64,000 nt of DNA from Sphingobacterium puteale (GTDB lineage Bacteria; Bacteroidota; Bacteroidia; Sphingobacteriales; Sphingobacteriaceae), in the NCBI RefSeq assembly GCF_003627955.1, contig NZ_RBWS01000023.1, positions 1-64,000 of the forward strand, written 5' to 3'. Of this stretch, positions 25,246-33,380 are shown one piece after another; position 1 is the first letter of the stretch, and each line of letters starts with the position of its first letter. Under the pieces are notes generated by a model. That model searched no databases and had not been told where the DNA came from. It saw only the letters and a program-made list of their open reading frames with translations. Made by a program: the position numbers and the translations under genes.

Positions 25246-25908
25246 ATGGCACGAGTAAATAATGGAGCAAACGGCGCTCCATCCGGAAAGGTTGGCGCTG
25301 TCGTGTTTTGCAAATGGAAGGATATCACCTATGTACGTTCGCTTCCTAAAGTCAAGAAAAGAAGAAAACTATCTGACAGGGAAAATAAAAACAGAAGTAA
25401 ATTTGCCTTTACACAAACTTTTTTGGGTCAATTCACTAAATTTTTCCGCTTAGGTTTTCACCGATACAAAGAAAATATGACCGCATTTAATGCGGCGATG
25501 TCCTATCATCTTGAACATGCAGTCTTCTTGGGTGCACAGGGGCCTGCAATCAATTATGAAAAATTTGCGATCAGTAGAGGATTGGAAGATATTATCATTT
25601 CCACATCCACCGAGATCATAAACGGCAAGCTCGAGATCAAATGGGAACTCAACAGAACGAAAGAATTGCTGCACCATGAGCTAAGTGACTTTAGAAGCAT
25701 GGTACTCCTATTGCCTGAGGATCCGAAAAACCACGCCACAGGAGTATCATTGGGCAACTCTATCGAATATCGATCCCAATTAATTGATCTACCTAAGGTC
25801 GGTGAAAGTTCAGTTTTTCATCTCTATCTTGGGTTTGCAGCAACAGATGGCAGCAATCGTAGTATGAACAGCGTTTATCTGGGTATAGTAACAGTAGAGA
25901 AAGAATGA
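25246..25908 (+). CDS. DUF6266 family protein
   Basis: The 220-residue protein starts MARVNNGANGAPSGKVGAVV, which is the signature opening of DUF6266, a family seen almost only in Bacteroidota. It continues with WKDITYVRSLPKVKK, a basic stretch (RENKNRSKFAFTQ) and LGFHRYKENMTAFNAAMSYH, all typical. The C-terminal part has strand-rich segments resembling Ig-like folds. No signal peptide or membrane segment is present. The function is unknown; the fixed basic N-terminus and repeats upstream invite the idea of a mobile or phage-tail-like origin, but nothing here proves that. It is a single gene with its own upstream repeat array. Confidence 0.8.
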   Translation: MARVNNGANGAPSGKVGAVVFCKWKDITYVRSLPKVKKRRKLSDRENKNRSKFAFTQTFLGQFTKFFRLGFHRYKENMTAFNAAMSYHLEHAVFLGAQGPAINYEKFAISRGLEDIIISTSTEIINGKLEIKWELNRTKELLHHELSDFRSMVLLLPEDPKNHATGVSLGNSIEYRSQLIDLPKVGESSVFHLYLGFAATDGSNRSMNSVYLGIVTVEKE

Positions 25909-25950
25909 TTTAACTTTATGCCAAATACCTTATGACGATAAACAGGATTA

Positions 25951-26632
25951 CTATTCTCGTTTCGCAGTAAATGATTCATAGCTCTGCTGTATATAAAGGT
26001 ACAGATCATACGTATTCCAAGATTGCACTTGTTCAAAAGTTGGCCTGTAGGCTTCCATAAAAGGCATAATATCCTCGTCTTTTATGGAAGTACCCAATTT
26101 AACAGCATTTCTATTAAAGACACTGTCTATTTTGCTTTCCCTAATCGCATGTTGAATATTCTTCTCCATTGCTCTAGCTCGTTTTCCATTCTTGCTAAAA
26201 AGTTCGTAGAAAAAAGTGATCGGTTTCCCTGTTCTTCTCCTTTTCTATTTCTTTTAAATCATCGATCTCTTTGTTACGTCGGTTCCTTGTAATCACAATT
26301 TCATCAAGGACGATAGGGCGTTTCTTTAGAAAGATAGAATCTGTTAGCTTGTCGCCAAAAACTAGCTTCGTTTGCCAGTGATCATGTCTAAATTCAATGG
26401 TATCACCTAATTTATAGTCAAGGACAAAATTTCCATACTCATCTGAAACAGTATGTTTTTTTGAATTCAAATTTAAAAGGTTAATCCCCCGGAGCAGCAA
26501 GGTTGTATCAGCCGACAAAATTGCGCCCCGGTATTCATTTCTCTTTTGGCCATAAACTGGCCGTACCCTGGTTGACGACGACCAACATGAGGTAATGTAT
26601 TTACAAAATATGACTTCACAATAAGATAACAT
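25951..26632 (-). pseudogene. broken carboxypeptidase-like regulatory domain protein
   Basis: Two frames on the minus strand look like one damaged gene. The upstream part (to 26195) has a carboxypeptidase-regulatory-like fold: KRNEYRGAILSADTTLLLRG, KKHTVSDEYGNFVLDYKLGD, then PIVLDEIVITRNRRNKEID. It then runs to a stop after HFFLRTF. In the next frame the same DNA reads GKPITFFYELFSKNGKRARA and continues without a break into MEKNIQHAIRES to the stop at 25951. So a frameshift, perhaps with a deletion, lies near 26225-26245. The start also looks damaged: a VYGQ cleavage-like end is present but the hydrophobic core before it is missing. A sequencing error could explain the first lesion alone. Confidence 0.65.
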
Positions 26633-26676
26633 AACGCTAACACAAAATCATTCTTCTTCTGTTTAACTTAGTAAGA

Positions 26677-27537
26677 ATGAATAACATGACTTTCAACCGT
26701 CTTATTTCTACTGTACTTTTAAGTTTCAGTATCCTCTTATGCTCCTGTGGCAATAATGACCATACCATCAAGATGAAAGGTTCCGATACCGAGGTCAACC
26801 TTGCTGTTAATCTTGCCGAAGCATATAACAAGATGGATCCAACCTTCAGTATAGCCATCTCTGGCGGCGGTTCAGGTTTGGGTATTACTTCACTTTTGAA
26901 TGGACAGGCAGATATTGCCAACTCCTCGCGCCCGCTTACCGAAGAAGAGCAGACACTCTTTCAAAAGAAAAATATACGGCTGAAAACCGTTGTTTTTGCC
27001 GAAGATGCTACCGCTTTCGTTGTTCATAGCGACAATCCGATCACGGAAATCGATGTAAAAACACTGTCAAAAATCATGAGTGGACAGGTTGAAAACTGGA
27101 AAACAATTTCCGAACAGGATGTCCCGATTAATATCTATGGTAGACAAAGCAGTTCGGGAACCTATTCATTTATTCGCAAGAAGTTAAAAATAGCCTATAG
27201 CCAAAAGGCCAAAGAAATGACCGGTAATGCACAGATACTGGAAGCCATCAAAATCGACAAGTCGGGTATCGGTTATGTCGGTGCTGGTTATATTTCCAAA
27301 AAAATTCAGGACAACAAAGGAATCAAGGTATTGAAAATCAAAAATGAAGTAGATTCCAATGCCATATCCCCCTTAGATCCGACAGCCATAAGAAATAGGT
27401 TGTACTTTTTCCAACGGCCCCTCTATCAGTTTATTCCCGAAAAATCATGGGACAAGGTCCTGTCATTTATCCAATTCGAGACCAAAGGGGAAGGAATGAA
27501 GATTATTGAAAACTCAGGTTATTACCTTATCCAATAA
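26677..27537 (+). CDS. pstS: phosphate ABC transporter substrate-binding lipoprotein PstS
   Basis: The 286-residue protein opens with a lipoprotein signal (LLSFSILLCSCGNN, lipobox Cys about 24). Phosphate-binding loops are visible: KGSDTEVNLAVNLAEAY, ISGGGSGLGITSLLNGQADI and GRQSSSGTYSFIR, with ANSSRPLTEEE and IGYVGAGYIS as PstS-like hinge and cleft segments. It captures phosphate in the periplasm for PstCA. It is the first gene of pstSCAB, with pstC starting six bases after its stop. An ATG nine bases further in (26686) is an equally possible start. Pst operons are usually induced by phosphate shortage; no Pho box was recognised. Confidence 0.9.
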   Translation: MNNMTFNRLISTVLLSFSILLCSCGNNDHTIKMKGSDTEVNLAVNLAEAYNKMDPTFSIAISGGGSGLGITSLLNGQADIANSSRPLTEEEQTLFQKKNIRLKTVVFAEDATAFVVHSDNPITEIDVKTLSKIMSGQVENWKTISEQDVPINIYGRQSSSGTYSFIRKKLKIAYSQKAKEMTGNAQILEAIKIDKSGIGYVGAGYISKKIQDNKGIKVLKIKNEVDSNAISPLDPTAIRNRLYFFQRPLYQFIPEKSWDKVLSFIQFETKGEGMKIIENSGYYLIQ

Positions 27538-27543
27538 AATAAC

Positions 27544-28434
27544 ATGCAGTACAAAAAACGAATAACCATCGATAAGATCGCCAAAATCATATTCAAGTCT
27601 ACCGGATATTTGGTCCTTGCGCTTCTGGGAGGCATCTTCTTTATGTTGCTCTATAACGCCATTGCGTTCTTTCTACAAGTTTCACCGCTTGATTTTATTA
27701 CTGGAAGCCAATGGAATCCCACTGCTGCAGAGCCTGCATACGGTATTCTGCCTTTAATTGTGAGCACCTCAATTGTTTCGCTGGGCGCCATGCTAATTGC
27801 CATTCCACTTGGTGTGGGGACAGCAGCTTTTATTTCCGAATATGCGAATCCCAAACTCAAAACGGTTTTAAAACCGACCATAGAGATGCTTGCTGCAATC
27901 CCTTCCGTCGTGATCGGTTTTTTGGGGATCGTGCTCCTTGGCCCCGGAATAGCAGATCTGAACAACTTGCCCAATGGACTAAATGCGTTAAATGGTGCCA
28001 TCTTACTAGCGATCATGGCCCTGCCAACCATCATTACCATTTCAGAAGACGCCATCCATGCAGTACCACAAACCTATCGTGAAGCAAGCTATGGACTCGG
28101 TGCCTCCCGTTGGCAGACATTGCGCAAAATTACGATCCCGGCAGCAGCTCCGGGAATCATTGCAGCAGTGATGCTGGGTCTAGGAAGAGCAATCGGCGAA
28201 ACCATGACCGTACTCATGGCAACCGGCAATGCGGCGATCTTTCCTAAAGGATTTTTTGATTCGGTGAAAACCATTACCGCAACGATCGCCATTGAAATGG
28301 GAGAAGTACCTTATCAGACAACGCACTATTACGCCCTGTTTGCCATAGCGATTGTCTTATTCTTTATGACTTTGGTAGCCAATCTGATTGGTGAATATTT
28401 TATTAACCGTTTTAGAAAATACCATGCAGCATAA
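27544..28434 (+). CDS. pstC: phosphate ABC transporter permease PstC
   Basis: The 296-residue inner-membrane permease has six predicted helices and the binding-protein-dependent transport signature (EASYGLGASRWQTLRKITIPAAAPGI, shown here as EAASYGLGA-like then ITIPAAAPGIIAA) near residues 178-206, which contacts the ATPase PstB. PSVVIGFLGIVLLGPGI and GRAIGETMTVLMATGNA are PstC hallmarks. It follows pstS by six bases and overlaps pstA by 11 bases, so translation is likely coupled. Order in the operon and motif details separate it from PstA. Confidence 0.9.
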   Translation: MQYKKRITIDKIAKIIFKSTGYLVLALLGGIFFMLLYNAIAFFLQVSPLDFITGSQWNPTAAEPAYGILPLIVSTSIVSLGAMLIAIPLGVGTAAFISEYANPKLKTVLKPTIEMLAAIPSVVIGFLGIVLLGPGIADLNNLPNGLNALNGAILLAIMALPTIITISEDAIHAVPQTYREASYGLGASRWQTLRKITIPAAAPGIIAAVMLGLGRAIGETMTVLMATGNAAIFPKGFFDSVKTITATIAIEMGEVPYQTTHYYALFAIAIVLFFMTLVANLIGEYFINRFRKYHAA

Positions 28435-29281
28435 ATTCAAAAAACTGGCACCGATCGTCGAATGGAGTACACTTCTCCTCTCCACGGGACTAGTCTGCTT
28501 CTTTTTGTGCGTGATCCTGTACGATATCTTTACCAAAGGTTATCAGGTGCTGTCCTGGGAATTTGTATCCAAACTGCCTACCAATGGTATGACACAGGGT
28601 GGTATTCTAACCCCGGTTATTGGTACCGTATTTCTGACGTTGATCACGGCGATCTTCTCCATTCCCTTTGGAATCTGTTGTGCCATTTACCTCAACGAAT
28701 ATGCTGAGAATACCTGGCTGACCCGGACGATCCGTGCTTCTATCCGTAATTTATCCGGTGTCCCATCTATTATCTATGGTCTCTTTGGTCTGGCCTTATT
28801 TGTTCAGGCGTTGAATTTCGGAACTTCAATTTTATCAGCCGGACTGACCTTGGGTCTATTGTCCCTTCCCTATATTATTACAACAACTGAAGAGGCCCTG
28901 CTCCGTATTCCCAGGAGTATGCGCGAGGCTGCATTGGCCGTGGGTGCCACCAAATTCGAATCAATCAAAGATGTAGTGCTTCCCGCTTCCTTGCCCGGCA
29001 TACTGACGGGAATTGTCCTGACACTTTCCAGAGCTGCCGGCGAAACAGCCCCCATTCTCTTTACAGGGGCCGCTTTCTATATCACCAATTCCTTTGGCAA
29101 CATCAATCAGGAGTTTATGGCACTGCCCTATCACCTGTATATGCTGTCAACACAACATCAGTCTATCGAAGAGGTCAGACCCATCGCCTACGGTACCGCT
29201 TTAGTCCTTATCGTCGTGGTCTTCCTTATGAATTTAACAGCTTTCTATATTCGGTATAAGTTTAGAAATAATGAAAAGTAA
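28424..29281 (+). CDS. pstA: phosphate ABC transporter permease PstA
   Basis: The protein has 285 residues from the ATG at 28424 (MQHKFKKLAP), inside the end of pstC; an in-frame start at 28388 would overlap by 47 bases and is less likely. It has six helices and the EAA loop (MREAALAVGATKFESIKDVV, then LPASLPGILTGI), plus VPSIIYGLFGLALFV and SRAAGETAPILFTGAAF, the PstA versions of the permease signatures. With PstC it forms the channel for phosphate across the inner membrane. It overlaps pstB by 11 bases. Confidence 0.9.
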   Translation: MQHKFKKLAPIVEWSTLLLSTGLVCFFLCVILYDIFTKGYQVLSWEFVSKLPTNGMTQGGILTPVIGTVFLTLITAIFSIPFGICCAIYLNEYAENTWLTRTIRASIRNLSGVPSIIYGLFGLALFVQALNFGTSILSAGLTLGLLSLPYIITTTEEALLRIPRSMREAALAVGATKFESIKDVVLPASLPGILTGIVLTLSRAAGETAPILFTGAAFYITNSFGNINQEFMALPYHLYMLSTQHQSIEEVRPIAYGTALVLIVVVFLMNLTAFYIRYKFRNNEK

Positions 29282-30017
29282 ATTGGTCGCTGAACATCTC
29301 AACCTTTGGTTTGGGAGCAAACAGGTGTTGAAGAATATCAATATCGAATTTGAAGAAAATAAAGTTACGGCATTGATCGGGCCATCCGGCTGTGGCAAGA
29401 GTACCCTCTTACGAAGCCTCAACCGGATGCATGACCTCTATCCGGAAGCTCGGATCGAAGGACAGATCAAACTGGATGGCCGCGAGATCTACCAAAAGGA
29501 CGTGGAAGTCACTGACTTGCGCAAGCGTGTGGGGATGGTATTCCAAAAAGCCAATCCATTCCCCAAAAGTATTTACGAGAATATCACTTATGGCCTCAAG
29601 ATCAACAATCTGCTTGCTGACAAAGCAACCGTACAAAAGGCATTGGAAGAAGCATATATCTGGGAAGAGGTCAAAGACGATCTCAAAAAGCCCGCTACCC
29701 GGCTTTCCGGAGGACAGCAACAAAGGCTCTGCATCGCCCGTGCGGTAGCCTTGCGCCCCGAAATTATTTTGATGGACGAACCTTGTTCGGCGTTAGATCC
29801 AGTGAGTACCCTGAAGATTGAGGAACTTATTCACCATTTGAAAAAAAAATATACGATTGTCATCGTCACACATAATATGCAGCAAGCACAGCGTGTGGCC
29901 GACAAAACAGTTTTTATGTATCTCGGTGAGATTATTGAACAGGGAGATACACATCAGATTTTTAACAACCCACAACACGAAACCACCCGTAATTATATCA
30001 GTGGACATTTTGGTTAA
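29271..30017 (+). CDS. pstB: phosphate ABC transporter ATPase PstB
   Basis: The 248-residue ATPase has a Walker A motif GPSGCGKST (about 37-45), Q-loop FQKANPFPKSIYENI, ABC signature LSGGQQQRLCIARA and Walker B ILMDEPCSALDP, followed by the H-loop VTHNMQQAQRV. The PFPKSIYEN and PCSALDPVST segments are specific to the PstB branch. It powers import by PstCA. It is the last gene of the operon; no phoU follows, which differs from the common pstSCAB-phoU order. A perfect 11-base inverted repeat lies about 55 bases downstream. Confidence 0.92.
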   Translation: MKSKLVAEHLNLWFGSKQVLKNINIEFEENKVTALIGPSGCGKSTLLRSLNRMHDLYPEARIEGQIKLDGREIYQKDVEVTDLRKRVGMVFQKANPFPKSIYENITYGLKINNLLADKATVQKALEEAYIWEEVKDDLKKPATRLSGGQQQRLCIARAVALRPEIILMDEPCSALDPVSTLKIEELIHHLKKKYTIVIVTHNMQQAQRVADKTVFMYLGEIIEQGDTHQIFNNPQHETTRNYISGHFG

Positions 30018-30072
30018 CCCACTCAGCAACTCCGAAACACACCTTCTGTGTGCAGGTCCACTGCTTTCTCTC

Positions 30073-30103
30073 ATGTTCGGCGAGGTCGTGTATCGCCGAA
30101 CAT
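30073..30103. repeat. inverted repeat after pstB
   Basis: ATGTTCGGCGA (30073-30083) is the perfect inverse of TCGCCGAACAT (30093-30103), with a 9-base loop. There is no T-run on either side, so it is either a weak terminator needing another factor or a spacer repeat between the convergent pstB and 30148 genes. Confidence 0.5.
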
Positions 30104-30147
30104 CTTAGATCACAAAATAAATTCAACAACGGTACCCTATTCAGCTA

Positions 30148-30558
30148 TTAGCTTCCAAAAGGATCAGTCTTTTTTTCTGTTTTCAGTATCCCGATCAGAT
30201 GCTGTAAGGCCTTTTGCAAACGTTTGGCATCATCTTCTGTCTGGATCGCCCATAGGATTTCTTCGGTATTCGCAGCCGATTTATAGCGAATCTGATAGCC
30301 GGCCTTTACTCTTGCAATGATAAGGGGTTCCGACTTAGAAATATCACTCCGATAATGTTGCCCTGTTGAAAGAAATACAGTCAGGACTTTCCCGTCTACC
30401 GTAACAGTATCAATTTTGGTTTCTTTGTAGCGGTAGGCCATTTTATACAGCTTGTTGATATAGGCTATGGTTTGCTGTTTGTTGAGCGCCGTATGTTGCC
30501 CTTGTGACGGTGTCCCCATTCCTATTAAAAGGAAGCAAAATAAAAGGAAATTTTTCAT
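30148..30558 (-). CDS. small secreted protein of unknown function
   Basis: I do not recognise this 136-residue protein. It has a signal peptide (MKNFLLFCFLLIGMGTPSQG, residues 1-20) and a compact mature part with the pattern helix (NKQQTIAYINKLYKMAYR), strands (DTVTVDGKVLTVFLS, PLIIARVKAGYQIRYKS) and a C-terminal helix (AKRLQKALQHLIGILK). This order resembles small PH-like or lipocalin-size envelope proteins, but no family is certain. It ends opposite pstB and is not cotranscribed with it. It could follow its own promoter in the 296-base spacer to the VWA gene terminator. Confidence 0.65.
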   Translation of the reverse strand: MKNFLLFCFLLIGMGTPSQGQHTALNKQQTIAYINKLYKMAYRYKETKIDTVTVDGKVLTVFLSTGQHYRSDISKSEPLIIARVKAGYQIRYKSAANTEEILWAIQTEDDAKRLQKALQHLIGILKTEKKTDPFGS

Positions 30559-30760
30559 TCGAAATGGTGTTATTTATCTGCTCTTTATTAATCTGTGCTG
30601 GTGTTCATGCCGACACATAAAACGGTAAGCAATTATTCAGCTTTAAAAATATCTATTTATTTATAATTTTCCGATGTCTATTTTTCAAAAATCTGCTTAC
30701 CCAGTCTAAACATACAACAAATTGATAGCTATTCTTTCTGTGCAACGCTTTAAATGAAAC

Positions 30761-30802
30761 AACCCGGAACAGCGATTTGTCAATCAACCGCACCGGGTTT
30801 TT
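30761..30802 (-). terminator. possible terminator of the VWA gene
   Basis: AACCCGG (30761-30767) pairs with CCGGGTT (30793-30799) across a 25-base loop. On the minus strand it lies about 55 bases after the VWA stop codon and is followed by TTGTTTC. The plus-strand tail TTTTT is better, but no plus-strand gene ends here. The rest of the 30559-30854 spacer shows no gene. Confidence 0.45.
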
Positions 30803-30854
30803 CCTCTCCTTTTCCTCAACACATTATTCCTTTAAATTTAAACAGGAAAGTTAG

Positions 30855-32729
30855 CTACAATTTTGTTTTCGATAAGTCGCGTGCGTTTTCAGCCATCCGG
30901 ATAAATTCGGCTCGGTAGCCTTCATCGTCAGCTCCCTTTGCAGTCTTTGCCCGTGCGATCAAACGATCAAAATTAGCCTGCTGTTTAAAATCCGAATCTC
31001 GAAGTAACAGCCCCAGTTCGGCCACCGCAGTTGCAAAGCGTAAATCTTCGCTAACTTTATTCAAATCAGTAACCTCAGTCGGCACTACCTGCTGCTGCAA
31101 TTTGCTTTTTTCACCTTCAGGTTCCTTGTAACGGAATTTGACCGTCGCTAATTCTCCATTACCTCTGACCTCGATATATTTCGTCGAATTCTGTTGGTAT
31201 TTCAATGGATCCACTGTCCCGACCATCGTCGAGCTGACTCCTACGGGAACGATCTCATATAACGCTGTAACCATATGGCCTACGCCCATATCGCCACCCA
31301 TCTTTTGATCGTTGTTGAAATCTTCCGCTTCAAGCAGGCGATTTTCATAACCGACCAATCGATAGGCCTGAACATAATTCGGATTAAACTCCACCTGAAT
31401 CTTGACATCTTTAGCCACCGTAAATAACGTGCCGCCAAATTCGGTGACCATGGCTTTCCGGGCTTCGGAAATATTGTCGATGTATGCGTAATTGCCATGT
31501 CCTTTATCCGCTAAAATCTCCATCTTGCTATCTTTCAAATTTCCCATACCATAACCGAGTACAGTCAGAAAAACCCCCGATTTGCTCTCTTTACCAATCA
31601 GCTCTTCCATAGACTCATCGTCGCTCTCACCCACATTGAAATCACCGTCGCTGGCCAAGATAATCCGATTGTTCCCGCCCTTAACCAAGTTTTGGCGGGC
31701 AATCTCATAGGCTTTTTTGATCCCTGCAGCGCCAGCCGTACTTCCTCCGGCCTCCAGTTCGTCTATGGCCGTTTTGATTTTCATTTTCTGACTACCGCTT
31801 GTACTCTCCAATTTTACGCCGGCCGAACCCGCATAGGTGACAATAGCAACACGGTCGATATCGCGCAGCTGATCCACCAACATTTTTAAGGAAGATTTCA
31901 CCAAAGGCAATCGCCCGGGGCCCATCATTGATCCGGATACATCAATCAAAAAAACCAAGTTTGAGGCTTTAAGTTTGTCCGTTGGAATATCTTTGGCTTT
32001 TAACGTCACACGCATCAACTGATGCGCATTATTCCAGGGGGCCTTGGTCAATTCGGTTACAATATTCACTGGTTCGCCATTCTTTGGTCCCGCTACCCGA
32101 TACTGAAAATAATTGATCATCTCCTCAACACGTACAGCATCTTTATCGGGTAAACTGCCCGCATTGATAAACCGACGGACATTGCTGTATGAAGCAGCAT
32201 CCACATCGGCAGCAAATGTTGACAAGGGTTCCTTTAGCGGATTGATAAACTTATTTTCCTTGATTTTTTGATACGATTCCTGATTTTGATCCGGTACATA
32301 GGCCATTCTCCTTATGTTTAAACTCGCAACCTGTCCAGACAATGTTGCGACCATCTGTGCTGAACCCACCACGCTCTGCTTGGCTTTTGGGGTATAACCC
32401 CTAACGACAACTTCATCCAGTGTACGATTATCCTGTACCATTGCGACATCTACTTTGCTCTTTCTCTTTACCTCGACACGCTGTGTAATATAACCGAGAT
32501 AACTGAATTCCAGGATTGTCTTCCCTGCTTCCGCCTCAATCCGGTAATTCCCATCACGATCGGTGGATGTGCTTTCTTTCGTTTGCACATTTGTTACCAC
32601 CACGGCATTCAGCGCCAATTTTGTCGTTGCATCCGTTACTTTCCCTTTCACCTCATATTTTTGCCCGGCATATCCACCGATGGATAACAGCAGGCTCATT
32701 AAAAAAAGTATTGTTCTCATAAACTTCAT
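30855..32729 (-). CDS. von Willebrand factor A domain protein (YfbK/DUF3520 type) with plug-like N-terminal segment
   Basis: The 624-residue exported protein has a signal peptide (to about 22), a carboxypeptidase-regulatory-like domain (YEVKGKVTDATTKLALNAVV), then LDEVVVRGYTPKAKQSVVGS and TLSGQVASLNIRR, which look like the entry of a SusC plug without the rest. The conserved YfbK N-terminal block follows (PLSTFAADVDAASYSNVRRF), then the VWA domain with an intact MIDAS motif DVSGSM near 262-266 and a DUF3520 C-terminus. It probably binds partners through Mg2+ at the MIDAS site in the periplasm. It is divergent from an ECF sigma gene whose downstream partner shares the PKAKQSVxGS motif. Confidence 0.85.
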   Translation of the reverse strand: MKFMRTILFLMSLLLSIGGYAGQKYEVKGKVTDATTKLALNAVVVTNVQTKESTSTDRDGNYRIEAEAGKTILEFSYLGYITQRVEVKRKSKVDVAMVQDNRTLDEVVVRGYTPKAKQSVVGSAQMVATLSGQVASLNIRRMAYVPDQNQESYQKIKENKFINPLKEPLSTFAADVDAASYSNVRRFINAGSLPDKDAVRVEEMINYFQYRVAGPKNGEPVNIVTELTKAPWNNAHQLMRVTLKAKDIPTDKLKASNLVFLIDVSGSMMGPGRLPLVKSSLKMLVDQLRDIDRVAIVTYAGSAGVKLESTSGSQKMKIKTAIDELEAGGSTAGAAGIKKAYEIARQNLVKGGNNRIILASDGDFNVGESDDESMEELIGKESKSGVFLTVLGYGMGNLKDSKMEILADKGHGNYAYIDNISEARKAMVTEFGGTLFTVAKDVKIQVEFNPNYVQAYRLVGYENRLLEAEDFNNDQKMGGDMGVGHMVTALYEIVPVGVSSTMVGTVDPLKYQQNSTKYIEVRGNGELATVKFRYKEPEGEKSKLQQQVVPTEVTDLNKVSEDLRFATAVAELGLLLRDSDFKQQANFDRLIARAKTAKGADDEGYRAEFIRMAENARDLSKTKL

Positions 32730-32801
32730 TTTTTTGTCAAGGGATGCGGCAAATATTAAATTTCCATAAACCAGAAAAAAAAAATATTTTTAGCAAATAA
32801 A

Positions 32802-33380
32802 ATGTTCGCATTCAAGTCGTCAAAAAAGGATTCAACGCAAGACCATGAGCTCTTGCAACAATATCAGGAGGCATCTGATCTCAAGGTATTGGGCGATCTC
32901 TATCAACGACATACCGAAATGGTATATTACGTATGCTTACGGTATCTTCAAGATCCAGAACTGAGCAAAGATGCGGTGATGAATATTTTTGAAGAGCTTA
33001 TCTACAAAGTTAATAAGCAAGAAATCAAAGACTTTCCGAGATGGCTCTATGTGTTGAGCAAAAACCATTGCCTGATGTATTTAAGGTCAAAAAAGAACAA
33101 ATCTCAAATTTCTCTGGATGAATTTGTGAAATATCCCGAAGATCTGCATCAGTATGAACAACATGATGAAAAAGAGGAACAATTGACGGCCATGGAAGGC
33201 TGTCTGGAGAAACTACCGGATAAACAGCAACAGTCCGTCAGACTCTTTTTTTTGGAGGAAAAATGTTACAAAGAGATCAGCGACTCGACAGGATATAGCT
33301 TAAATGAAGTGAAGAGTTATATCCAGAATGGGAAGCGGAATTTAAAAAATTGCATGGAGACTTGGAATGAGCGACAGTAA
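32802..33380 (+). CDS. ECF-type RNA polymerase sigma factor
   Basis: The 192-residue protein has sigma region 2 (LGDLYQRHTEMVYYVCLRYL, then AVMNIFEELIYKV and FPRWLYVLSKNHCLMYLRSK) and region 4 (LEKLPDKQQQSVRLFFLEE, then YKEISDSTGYSLNEVKSYIQ). It lacks regions 1 and 3, as ECF factors do. Its gene overlaps the next one, an anti-sigma-like membrane protein, by 14 bases, the standard layout for a sigma factor held at the membrane until a signal arrives. The divergent VWA gene and the downstream DUF3857 gene are candidate members of its regulon. Region 2 is more divergent than in SusC-linked FecI-like factors. Confidence 0.85.
   Translation: MFAFKSSKKDSTQDHELLQQYQEASDLKVLGDLYQRHTEMVYYVCLRYLQDPELSKDAVMNIFEELIYKVNKQEIKDFPRWLYVLSKNHCLMYLRSKKNKSQISLDEFVKYPEDLHQYEQHDEKEEQLTAMEGCLEKLPDKQQQSVRLFFLEEKCYKEISDSTGYSLNEVKSYIQNGKRNLKNCMETWNERQ

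Noticed and set aside
26637..26921. 94-residue frame opposite pstS
   Set aside because: It is antisense to a clear PstS gene.
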